Source: DASRDU01 sp035560235
GTDB taxonomy: Bacteria > Acidobacteriota > Blastocatellia > RBC074
NCBI GenBank assembly: GCA_035560235.1
Contig: DATMAG010000003.1
Location: forward strand, 12,548-76,547
DNA length: 64,000 bases
Reading direction: 5' to 3'
The position numbers and the translations under genes are program-made. The notes under the pieces are model-generated. The model was not told the origin of the DNA. It searched no databases and saw nothing but the letters and a program-made list of their open reading frames with translations. This document shows positions 39,733-47,271 of this stretch, piece after piece. How positions within the stretch are numbered: the stretch's first letter is position 1; the number at the start of each line of letters is the position of its first letter.

Positions 39733-40650
39733 ATGAACAACAGACTATTATCTGCAATTCTGACTTCCCTGCTGCTTTCTGTTCCGGCGGCAGTTGCCTT
39801 TCGCCCCGCTGCGGCTCAGACGGCTTCAGACGACAAACTGCGGATCATCGCCTTTGGCGCGCACCCTGATGACGCTGAAATCGGCGTCTCAGGCACAGCG
39901 GCGATGTGGGCAGCCAAAGGCCATCACGTCAAACTCGTGGCCGTGACCAACGGCGACATCGGCCACTGGAAGGAAGCAGGCGGCGAGTTGTACCGCCGTC
40001 GCCGGGCCGAAGTCGAACGCGCCGCAAAGCTGATGAACTATACCGTCGAACTGCTCGACAATCACGACGGCGAGCTTGAGCCGACGCTTGAGAATCGCAA
40101 AAAGATCACGCGGCTGATTCGTGACTGGAAGGCTGACATCGTCATCAGCCATCGCCCGAACGATTATCACCCCGATCACCGTTACACGGGCGTGCTGGTG
40201 CAGGACGCGGCCTATATGGTCACGGTGCCGAACTTCTGTCCTGAAGTTCCCCATCTGAAAAACAATCCCGTTTTTCTTTATACCTGGGATCGCTTTGACA
40301 AACCGAATCCCTTCACTGCCGATATTGTCGTCGCAATTGATTCCGTCATGGAAAAGAAGCTCGACGGGCTGCTCGGCATGGTTTCGCAGTTTTACGAAGG
40401 CGGCGCAAACGGTGACGAATCGCTGATGAACAAAGACCCTGAGTTCGTCAAAAAACGCTGGCAGCAGGTACGCGACCGTTTTGTCGATCGGCAGAAGGGA
40501 ATCGCCGACCGTTACCGCAGACAACTCGAAGAGTGGTATGGCCGTGAACGCGGTGCGAAGGTACAGTATGCCGAAGCCTTCGAGATTTGCGAATATGGCC
40601 GCCGCCCCGACAAGGCTGAAATCAAAAAGCTCTTTCCCTTCTTTGACTGA
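39733..40650 (+). CDS. Exported PIG-L/LmbE family deacetylase
   Basis: A 305-residue protein with a signal peptide (LLSVPAAVAFRPAAAQ). The zinc-binding motif is AHPDDAEIGVSG (near residue 42) and the partner ligand lies in YHPDHRYTG, giving the H-x-D-D...H site of PIG-L deacetylases. The start has GAAGGAGG at a good distance. The family removes acetyl groups from N-acetylglucosamine-containing glycans or small glycosides; a periplasmic location is inferred from the signal, and the substrate is unknown. The AhpD-like gene follows five bases later, so both are probably in the same transcript. Confidence 0.9.
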   Translation: MNNRLLSAILTSLLLSVPAAVAFRPAAAQTASDDKLRIIAFGAHPDDAEIGVSGTAAMWAAKGHHVKLVAVTNGDIGHWKEAGGELYRRRRAEVERAAKLMNYTVELLDNHDGELEPTLENRKKITRLIRDWKADIVISHRPNDYHPDHRYTGVLVQDAAYMVTVPNFCPEVPHLKNNPVFLYTWDRFDKPNPFTADIVVAIDSVMEKKLDGLLGMVSQFYEGGANGDESLMNKDPEFVKKRWQQVRDRFVDRQKGIADRYRRQLEEWYGRERGAKVQYAEAFEICEYGRRPDKAEIKKLFPFFD

Positions 40651-40655
40651 ACGTT

Positions 40656-41243
40656 ATGAATCACGAAGAACAAATAAGCTGGTTTCCGGTTCCGAACGAA
40701 GATGAACTGCCCGAAAACCTGCGCAAACTGTTTGCAAAGGCCGGAGAAAGACTCGGCTTTGTGCCGAATGTCTTTCGCGTCATGAGTTACCGGCCTGAAC
40801 GTCTGAGCGCGTGGTTTGCTCATTACAAGCAACTGCACGAACCGACCGAAAACCTGAACGCCGCCGAACGTGAAATGATTGCGGTGGCGGTTTCAATGGC
40901 GAACGGCTGTCTGTACTGTCTGGTTTCGCACGGCGCGGCATTGCGCGAGGCCCTGGGTGATCCGATTCAGGGCGACCGCATCACGCTTGATTACCGGCGC
41001 GCCGGGCTGAATGAAAAGATGATTGCCGTGCTTGATTACGCGGTCAAACTCACCGTCGAACCGCGCGAATGTTCACGCGCCGACATTGAGCATCTGAAAA
41101 GTCTGGGCCTGACCGAACAGGAAGTGTGGGACGTGATCGAGATTGCAGCAATGTACAATTTCACCAACCGCATGGCTCACGCCACCGGAATGATGCCGAA
41201 CCCGGAATATCATTCACTGGCGCGGACACCGAAGCAGGAGTGA
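40656..41243 (+). CDS. AhpD-like peroxidase-related protein (carboxymuconolactone decarboxylase fold)
   Basis: A 195-residue protein with the AhpD-type redox site CLYCLVSHG (C85 and C88, H92) and the flanking helix NAAEREMIAVAVSMANG. This matches the peroxidase-related subgroup of the carboxymuconolactone decarboxylase-like superfamily, which reduces peroxides through the C-x-x-C pair. It is cytoplasmic with no signal. It begins five bases after the deacetylase gene stop and its own stop is three bases before the next gene, so it sits in a four-gene run (deacetylase, this gene, and the two genes at 41247 and 41458). What these genes share functionally is not clear. Confidence 0.85.
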   Translation: MNHEEQISWFPVPNEDELPENLRKLFAKAGERLGFVPNVFRVMSYRPERLSAWFAHYKQLHEPTENLNAAEREMIAVAVSMANGCLYCLVSHGAALREALGDPIQGDRITLDYRRAGLNEKMIAVLDYAVKLTVEPRECSRADIEHLKSLGLTEQEVWDVIEIAAMYNFTNRMAHATGMMPNPEYHSLARTPKQE

Positions 41244-41246
41244 ACG

Positions 41247-41480
41247 ATGACCAGAGAAGAGGCAATGGCATTCAAGGCCAGATGGCAGCTTGTCAATGAA
41301 CGCATTGATGAAGAAATCAGGCGAACGCCGGTTGAAGTCAAATTTGAGCAGATGGTCAGGCTGCACACCCTCGGCCAGACTCTCGGCTGGGGTGATAAAA
41401 AATCCAGGCAGGAAAGTGCGGTTCGCGCGCGCTGGCAGCGGTTGCACAGGAGCCTGAATGACCAGGAAAAAATTGCCTGA
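41247..41480 (+). CDS. Small basic helical protein upstream of the nucleotidyltransferase gene
   Basis: A 77-residue protein (ATG at 41247 with GGAG seven bases upstream) rich in Arg, Glu and Lys and predicted to be helical (REEAMAFKARWQLVNERIDE and KSRQESAVRARWQRLH). No helix-turn-helix or known domain was recognised. Its 3' end overlaps the next gene by 23 bases, indicating tight coupling. Such small partners often precede nucleotidyltransferase toxins, so an antitoxin role is possible but speculative. Confidence 0.6.
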   Translation: MTREEAMAFKARWQLVNERIDEEIRRTPVEVKFEQMVRLHTLGQTLGWGDKKSRQESAVRARWQRLHRSLNDQEKIA

Positions 41481-42087
41481 AAAAATGGCCGCAGCGCTAC
41501 AGTCATTGTCTGCCTGGCTGAGTGCGGAGCAGGTTCCACACACGACTATCGGTGGAGTGGCGGTGTCTTTGCTGGCGCAGCCACGCACCACAGAGGATAT
41601 TGATGCAGTCATCTGGCTGGAGATGGAAAGATGGGAATCATTTCTGTCTTCCGGTGAAAAATATGGCATTGTACCCCGGATCAGTGATCCGCTGGATTTT
41701 GCCAGAAACTCAAGAGTATTGCTGCTTCAGCACCAGCCGACCGGGATCGGAATAGATTTGTCCTGTGGAGCCTTGCCATTCGAGCAGGAGATGATTGAGC
41801 GCGCAGTCAGCATCAGAATTGGCGGCCTGACATTACATCTTCCAACACCTGAAGATCTTGTAATTACAAAAGCCGTTGCCCAGAGACCACAGGATCTGGC
41901 TGACATTGATTCGATTGTCAGAACAACCCCGGTGCTGGATCACGAACGCATCAGACACTGGGTTAGTCAGTTTGCCGAGGCGCTGGAAATGCCTGAGATT
42001 GCTGAGAGCATTGAGGCGCGCCTGCAAAAATCAAAACCTGCGCGACCAGCCCAGCGAAAAAAAATGACCAGGAAACCCAAAAAGTAA
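41458..42087 (+). CDS. Nucleotidyltransferase-fold protein (AbiEii/DUF6036-like)
   Basis: A 209-residue protein whose N-terminal part has the nucleotidyltransferase signature TIGGVAVSLLAQPRTTEDID, with the G-G and the D-x-D pair of this superfamily (D-I-D near residue 45). Later regions (SIRIGGLTLHLPTPEDLVIT and the KAVAQRPQDLADID stretch) also fit the AbiEii/AbiGii/DUF6036 type. The tail is lysine-rich (KKMTRKPKK). AGGAG lies five bases before the ATG. It overlaps the 77-residue gene by 23 bases. Members act as toxins in type IV toxin-antitoxin systems or as RNA-modifying enzymes. Base composition appears more AT-rich than neighbours, suggesting transfer, though I have not measured it. Confidence 0.75.
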   Translation: MTRKKLPEKMAAALQSLSAWLSAEQVPHTTIGGVAVSLLAQPRTTEDIDAVIWLEMERWESFLSSGEKYGIVPRISDPLDFARNSRVLLLQHQPTGIGIDLSCGALPFEQEMIERAVSIRIGGLTLHLPTPEDLVITKAVAQRPQDLADIDSIVRTTPVLDHERIRHWVSQFAEALEMPEIAESIEARLQKSKPARPAQRKKMTRKPKK

Positions 42088-42132
42088 TCAGGCCGCTGAT
42101 GCCCTGAAAATAATCAATCAAAGGATATGTTT

Positions 42133-43773
42133 ATGCTGAAAACTCTCAAGCTCTCAATTCTGTGTTTCGCACTGCTCGTGCAACCGCTTGCCGTTTTGGC
42201 GCAGCAGGCTGCTGACATCAATGCCCGGATTCGTGAAGAGGGCATGAAAAATTCGCGCATTATGCGCACGATGCACTTTCTGACCGATGTTTACGGCCCG
42301 CGCCTGACTGGTTCACCCAATCACAAGGCCGCGGCTGAATGGGCCGTCAAGGAGATGCAGTCGTGGGGTTTTGAAAACGTGCATCTCGAGCCCTGGGATT
42401 TCGGCCATCCGGGCTGGCTCAATGAACGTCTGACGGCGCACATCGTAGCGCCCGTGAAGGATTCGCTGGTTTGTGAAGTTCTGGCGTGGACGCCGGGCAC
42501 CAACGGCACAGTCACTGCTCAGGCCTTTCAGATGATCCTGCCCGACAAACCGACGCAGGAGGAACTGACTGCTTATTTCGACACCGTCAAAGAGAAAGTC
42601 AAAGGCCGCATCGTGCTGGTCGGCAGGCATCAGGTGGTGCCGGTCAGCATCAACCCGTCACCAAAGCGACTCGACGATCAGCAGACGAAAGCACGCTTCG
42701 ATCCAAACAATCCGAATGCGGGGCAGTTTCCCGGCAGGCCCGGCCCGCAGCAGGAGCAGGATCCGAAGCGGCTGAACCCGCGCCAGATCAGCGAACAGAT
42801 TGACGAGTTTCTGCTGAAGAACGGCGCGGTCGTCAGAGTTGATGACGCCGGACGCGAGCACGGCCAGATTCGCGCCTTCAATAACCGCAGCTTCGACATC
42901 TTCAAGGTCGTTCCGACGGTTGTGATGCGCAACGAGGATTATGGCCGCATTTCGCGCATCCTGGCCGACGGCACTCCGGTTGAGCTTGAATTCAATATCG
43001 TCAACCGCACTTATCCCGAAGGCCGCACTTCATACAACGTCATTGGTGAGATTCCCGGCACCGATAAAAAAGATGAAGTCGTCATGCTCGGCGGCCATCT
43101 TGATTCGTGGCACGCGGCGACGGGCGCGACTGACAACGCCATCGGCTGTGCGACGATGATGGAAGCGGCGCGCATTCTGAAAGCCCTCGGCATCAGACCG
43201 CGCCGCACGATTCGCGTGGCGTTGTGGAGCGGGGAAGAGCAGGGGCTGCTTGGCTCACAGGCTTACGTCAAAGAGCATTTCGGTTCGTTTGAGAATCCGA
43301 AACCTGAGTTCGAGAAATTCGCCGGATACTTCAACATTGACAGCGGCACCGGGCGCGCTCGCGGCCTGAGCGTCTTTGGCCCGCCCGAAGCGGCGAGCGT
43401 GCTGCGCCAGGCCGTTGCGCCGTTTGAAGACCTCGGCGTGATGGGCGCAATTGCCACAAAGAGTCGCGGCCTCGGCGGTTCCGACAACACTTCGTTCAAT
43501 CAGGCCGGACTGCCGGGCATCGGTATCGCGCAGGATCCGATTGAATACGGCTCGGCGACGTGGCACACGAATCTGGACACTTATGAACGCATCATCGAAG
43601 ACGACGTGAAAAAATCAGCCATCGTCATCGCGGCGGCGGTTTACGCGCTGGCGATGAGCGATGAAAGGCTGCCACGCTTCAGCAAAGAGCAGATGCCGCC
43701 GCTGCCTGCGCGTCCGGGCGCAACGCCGCAACAACCACCGGCAGCACCGGCGAGCCGCCCCGGCAGAAACTGA
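42133..43773 (+). CDS. Exported M28 family zinc peptidase
   Basis: A 546-residue protein with a signal peptide (ILCFALLVQPLAVLAQ). The co-catalytic zinc ligands are visible: H and D in MLGGHLDSW and TDNAIGC, E-E in LWSGEEQGLLGS, D in YFNIDSGTG, and H in ATWHTNLDTYERI. A PA-type insert is likely in the middle third. This is an aminopeptidase or carboxypeptidase of the M28 family acting outside the cytoplasm. The ATG at 42133 is preferred over 42127 since the AAAGG sits eight bases before it but almost touches 42127. The C-terminal tail is proline- and glutamine-rich. A bidirectional hairpin follows the stop. Confidence 0.9.
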   Translation: MLKTLKLSILCFALLVQPLAVLAQQAADINARIREEGMKNSRIMRTMHFLTDVYGPRLTGSPNHKAAAEWAVKEMQSWGFENVHLEPWDFGHPGWLNERLTAHIVAPVKDSLVCEVLAWTPGTNGTVTAQAFQMILPDKPTQEELTAYFDTVKEKVKGRIVLVGRHQVVPVSINPSPKRLDDQQTKARFDPNNPNAGQFPGRPGPQQEQDPKRLNPRQISEQIDEFLLKNGAVVRVDDAGREHGQIRAFNNRSFDIFKVVPTVVMRNEDYGRISRILADGTPVELEFNIVNRTYPEGRTSYNVIGEIPGTDKKDEVVMLGGHLDSWHAATGATDNAIGCATMMEAARILKALGIRPRRTIRVALWSGEEQGLLGSQAYVKEHFGSFENPKPEFEKFAGYFNIDSGTGRARGLSVFGPPEAASVLRQAVAPFEDLGVMGAIATKSRGLGGSDNTSFNQAGLPGIGIAQDPIEYGSATWHTNLDTYERIIEDDVKKSAIVIAAAVYALAMSDERLPRFSKEQMPPLPARPGATPQQPPAAPASRPGRN

Positions 43774-43788
43774 TCGCCTGAAAAACAC

Positions 43789-43828
43789 AAAGCCTGATGA
43801 CAACTCTCAAGCCGCGTCATCAGGCTTT
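43789..43828. terminator. Bidirectional hairpin between convergent genes
   Basis: A perfect 13-bp stem (43789-43801 with 43816-43828), 14-base loop. On the minus strand it is followed by GTTTTTC, so it can end the sat-cysC transcript; on the plus strand it follows the M28 peptidase gene. Confidence 0.7.
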
Positions 43829-43860
43829 GCAACTGCAGTTCAGATCCAGTCTGCTTGCTG

Positions 43861-45618
43861 TCAATCCGCTGAAACTGCCAGCGAACGTTCGCCCGACTTT
43901 ACGAATCCCTCTTTGACGAGGTAATCCATAATCAGCCGCGCGTTCTCTTCCGGCGTATGAGTTACGGTGTTGAGCGTGATTTCGGGATGCTGCGGCGCTT
44001 CGTATGGATCATCAATCCCGGTGAAGCCCTTGATGTCGCCGCGCCGCGCTGCCGCGTACATGCCTTTCTTGTCGCGTTCCTCACAGACTTCCAGCGGCGT
44101 ATCCACAAAGACCTCGATGAAGCGATCCTTCTCCATCATATTGCGCACATCATTGCGCGTGGCCCGGTAGGGGCTGACGGCAGCGCAGATGGCGACTCCG
44201 CCGTGACGGACGATTTCGGCGGCGACGTAACCGATGCGGCGAATGTTGGTGTCACGGTCTTCCTTGCTGAAGCCGAGTCCCTTTGACAGATGCGTGCGCA
44301 CCACATCGCCATCGAGCACAGTGATCTGCCGCCCGGCTTCGAGCAGCAGCACGGTCAGAATGTCAGCGGTTGTTGATTTGCCCGCGCCGCTCAGGCCTGT
44401 AAACCATATGCACACGCCCTGGCGATGACGCGGCGGGTGCGAGTCGGCCAGAATCTCAGCCACCGCAGGCCGCGTGAACCAGCCGGGCAGCAGTTGCCCC
44501 TTGTTGAGATAATTCTCGCGCACCTGCGTGCCTGAGATTGAAGCCGTCCTTGCGCCCTGCGGAATCTTTGATGATTCCTCGTAACGGTCTTCATCGGGCA
44601 GGTAAACCAGTTCGTGAAATCTGACCATTCTGATGCCGAGTTCTTCGGCATGCTTTGCAACGAGTTCCTGCGCGTCGTAAGGACCGTAAAAAGGCTTGCC
44701 TGTCGAATCAACGCCCGGCCCCGCGTGGTCGCGTCCGACGATGAAATTGTTTGCGCCGAAGTTGCGCCGAATGAGGGCGTGCCACAGCGCCTCGCGCGGC
44801 CCGGCCATGCGCATCGCCAGCGGCAGCAGCGAGAGCAGAATGCGATCCTGATCGTAATAGTTATTGGCGAGCGCCCTGTAAGCCCGAACGCGCGTGAAGT
44901 GATCCACGTCGCCCGGTTTGGTCAGGCCGACGACCGGATGCAGCAGCAGCACGCCGTCAACTTCGGCGGTGGCGCGTTTGGTCAGTTCCTCGTGCGCGCG
45001 GTGCAGCGGGTTGCGGGTCTGAAAGGCGACGACATTCTGACGACCATAAGTTTCAAGCCGCGCTCGCACCTGGGCCGGAGTCAGGCGCAGTTCCTGAAAA
45101 TCGTAATGCTTCGGCAGTTGCAGCACGCGCAGGCGCCCCGAAATATTGAGTCTGCCCCAGCGGTGCATTTCAGCGACGAGCGGATGACGCAGATCGAGCG
45201 TGCCGAAAACCTTTTGCGCCACCTCGTCACGATTCCATTCGTAAACTTCCTCGATAGTCATGACCGCGAGCAGGTCGTTTTTTGAATCGCGCAGCGCGAC
45301 TTCCTGGCCGATGTGAATCACCGGATCAGGATCAACCGATAAGGTAACCGGGATCGGAAAAAGATGACCACTGGAGAGACGGCTTTCGTCCAGCACGCGC
45401 TCGAAATCGGCCTGGCTCATAAACCGGTCCAGCGGAGAAAAAGCGCCTGTCGCGAGCAGTTCCAGATCGCAGACTGCACGCTCTGACAGTTGCAGCGAGG
45501 GCAGGCGACTGGCGTAAGCCTTGACTTCATCCAGTTCCGCCGCCGGAACCAGCAGATCAATCAGTTTGCCGCCGCAGGGAGGAATCAGAGTGACAGCGGT
45601 TGAATCAGTAAGTGACAT
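43861..45618 (-). CDS. Fused sulfate adenylyltransferase/adenylylsulfate kinase
   Basis: A 585-residue bifunctional enzyme. The N-terminal ATP sulfurylase part includes the active-site QTRNPLHRAHE (near residue 196) and GRDHAGPG. The C-terminal APS kinase part has the Walker A loop GLSGAGKST (near residue 408) and the LDGDVVRTHLSKGLGFSKED motif. It makes APS from sulfate and ATP, then PAPS, for assimilation or sulfation. Both catalytic sets look intact, so it should be bifunctional. No CysD/CysN genes or sulfate-reduction genes are nearby. AAGGAG precedes the ATG. A long inverted repeat in the upstream leader (45647-45655/45691-45699) is noted separately. Confidence 0.94.
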   Translation of the reverse strand: MSLTDSTAVTLIPPCGGKLIDLLVPAAELDEVKAYASRLPSLQLSERAVCDLELLATGAFSPLDRFMSQADFERVLDESRLSSGHLFPIPVTLSVDPDPVIHIGQEVALRDSKNDLLAVMTIEEVYEWNRDEVAQKVFGTLDLRHPLVAEMHRWGRLNISGRLRVLQLPKHYDFQELRLTPAQVRARLETYGRQNVVAFQTRNPLHRAHEELTKRATAEVDGVLLLHPVVGLTKPGDVDHFTRVRAYRALANNYYDQDRILLSLLPLAMRMAGPREALWHALIRRNFGANNFIVGRDHAGPGVDSTGKPFYGPYDAQELVAKHAEELGIRMVRFHELVYLPDEDRYEESSKIPQGARTASISGTQVRENYLNKGQLLPGWFTRPAVAEILADSHPPRHRQGVCIWFTGLSGAGKSTTADILTVLLLEAGRQITVLDGDVVRTHLSKGLGFSKEDRDTNIRRIGYVAAEIVRHGGVAICAAVSPYRATRNDVRNMMEKDRFIEVFVDTPLEVCEERDKKGMYAAARRGDIKGFTGIDDPYEAPQHPEITLNTVTHTPEENARLIMDYLVKEGFVKSGERSLAVSAD

Positions 45619-45646
45619 TCAAAAACTCCTTGTGGTTAATAATTCA

Positions 45647-45699
45647 GCTCAGGCGGCAGCTGTGCCCAGCCTGCGCTGTTCCACAGATCACGCCTGAGC
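45647..45699. promoter_or_regulatory. Inverted repeat in the sat-cysC leader
   Basis: GCTCAGGCG (45647-45655) and CGCCTGAGC (45691-45699) could pair across a 35-base centre. It lies between the sat-cysC start and the upstream TPR gene end. No known riboswitch consensus was recognised. Confidence 0.3.
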
Positions 45700-45721
45700 C
45701 GACAATTCAAAACAAGACGAA

Positions 45722-45750
45722 GGGTTGCCTGATGAAATAACCGGCAACCC
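45722..45750 (-). terminator. Hairpin at the end of the TPR gene
   Basis: An 8-bp stem (GGGTTGCC with GGCAACCC), 13-base loop, just after the stop of the minus-strand TPR gene. A short run with several T residues follows but is not a clean T tract, so efficiency is uncertain. Confidence 0.45.
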
Positions 45751-45753
45751 GCC

Positions 45754-46731
45754 TTATCCGCGCGAGAGTTCGTTGATCTTCTGTTTCGCCATCGGAGCGC
45801 GCGGAGCACTGGGAAATCGGGCGACGAACAGCTTGTAATATTTCAGGGCATCCTGTTTCTGGCCCAGCTTTTCGTAACACTGGGCTGCGTCGAAGTAGGC
45901 CGGGGCCTTGCCTGAATCCTTCTGGATGGCCTGGGTGAAAGCGTTGATCGCTTCGTTGTACATCTGCTTTTTGAAGTAAGCGTCGCCAAGATCGTAAAAC
46001 CCTGTGGCTGAGCGGGGATCAAGCTCGACATGCTTTTTCAACTGCGGAATGGCTTCGTCATATTTTCTTTCCAGAATGAAAAGGATGCCCAGCTTGTGAT
46101 AAGCGCGGCTGTCGCGCGGGTTGGCGGCAATGGCCTTGCGGAGAAATTCCTGGGCCTTGCCTCGATTGCCTTCCTGAAAATAGATTTCGGCGTGAGCGAG
46201 CGCTCCTTCCAGCCCGTCAATCCGGCTCAGGGCATCGGCCTGCTGGTGCGCCGAGCTGTAACTGCCGCCCAGCACCGCGGGCGCCTGGACATAAAACTGG
46301 ATCAGCCCCTGATGATAAGCAACGGAACGCGGATTAAGCTGCACGGCGAGATCAAGCTGATTCTTGAGCTGCCGGGTCAGTCCCGGGCGTTTGAGGATGC
46401 TGGCATTCTGCGCCGCGATTGTGTAAGCCTCAGCCAGCCTGAAGTGATACTCAGCGTTCTTTCCGTCAAGGGCAACAGCCTTTTCGAGATGCTGCGTCGC
46501 CAGATCCAGGTTTTTGATGTGAGACAGATGAATCAGCCCCAGCCGAAAATGAGCAGTGGCATTGTTGCCATCCTTTGCCAGAATCTCTTCGTATACTTTC
46601 TGCGCTTCAGCGTATCGCCCCTGTTTTTCCAGCGCCATTCCCCTGTCGGTCATTGTCTGCGCCCTCCCTGGTGAGATCATTGAGGCGATGATGAACAGGC
46701 TGCTCAGTACTGTCCTTGCAATCGGTTTCAT
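45754..46731 (-). CDS. Exported TPR-repeat protein
   Basis: A 325-residue protein with a signal peptide (LSSLFIIASMISPGRAQ). About seven tetratricopeptide repeats follow: examples are KQGRYAEAQKVYEEILAKDG, KLGILFILERKYDEAIPQLK and ALKYYKLFVARFPSAPRAPM. It has no catalytic domain, so it should act as a periplasmic scaffold. The ATG has AGGAG eight bases before it. It lies upstream of sat-cysC on the same strand with a hairpin between the two, and the next gene upstream is 540 bases away. No partner can be named from the neighbours. Confidence 0.82.
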   Translation of the reverse strand: MKPIARTVLSSLFIIASMISPGRAQTMTDRGMALEKQGRYAEAQKVYEEILAKDGNNATAHFRLGLIHLSHIKNLDLATQHLEKAVALDGKNAEYHFRLAEAYTIAAQNASILKRPGLTRQLKNQLDLAVQLNPRSVAYHQGLIQFYVQAPAVLGGSYSSAHQQADALSRIDGLEGALAHAEIYFQEGNRGKAQEFLRKAIAANPRDSRAYHKLGILFILERKYDEAIPQLKKHVELDPRSATGFYDLGDAYFKKQMYNEAINAFTQAIQKDSGKAPAYFDAAQCYEKLGQKQDALKYYKLFVARFPSAPRAPMAKQKINELSRG

Positions 46732-47271
46732 AATCAGTCTCCTGCTTTAACTGTAAAGAATCATCCACTGCCGCCTTCAGAATCGGGCCGGACGCGGCTG
46801 TCCGCGAACCCTGAATTGTCAGCACACGCCCACTGCCATCTGTGAAGTGCCAGGGCAGAAGCCTTCACTCCGGGATGAATCCGCCTGTCCGAGCCAGGAC
46901 AGGATTCCCGAACAGGAGCAGGACAGCCTGCACCTGCCGGATGTGCAGCCCTCCACCTGAGCCTGCGGCCTGCGCCAGGCCCACGGGCGGGAACATCGGC
47001 CCTGCCACTAATGTTGTTGCTGCCAGACCAGTGATTGTCTTGAATTGCGCCAGAGATTAGCTGTGCAATGAAATGGTGTCAACGAAAAAACCGGGTGGTG
47101 CGCCCCGGAAATCAGTACCGCCAGCGGCCCGGTGCTGATTGTCTGACCGAACTGCTGCCAGTAAGGAATGCTGTCTGTCCTGAAAGCTGCGGCTGGCGCT
47201 TCAGGCTTGAAGCAGGCCCGCAGCCGGTATGGAAATGTCGAATCGGGGCTTCCATCCTGGCTGCGACCGAA
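46732..47271. other. Non-coding gap between kgd-type gene end and TPR gene
   Basis: About 540 bases. No credible gene: short frames in it have no recognisable composition. It holds a 7-bp hairpin (46884-46890 with 46897-46903) and the terminator of the large minus-strand gene at 47084-47108. No tRNA or riboswitch was recognised. Confidence 0.45.
47084..47108 (-). terminator. Terminator downstream of the 2-oxoglutarate dehydrogenase gene
   Basis: On the minus strand CCGGG (47108-47104), an 8-base loop, CCCGG (47095-47091), then a T tract (47090-47085, TTTTTT). It lies about 165 bases after the stop. Confidence 0.6.
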
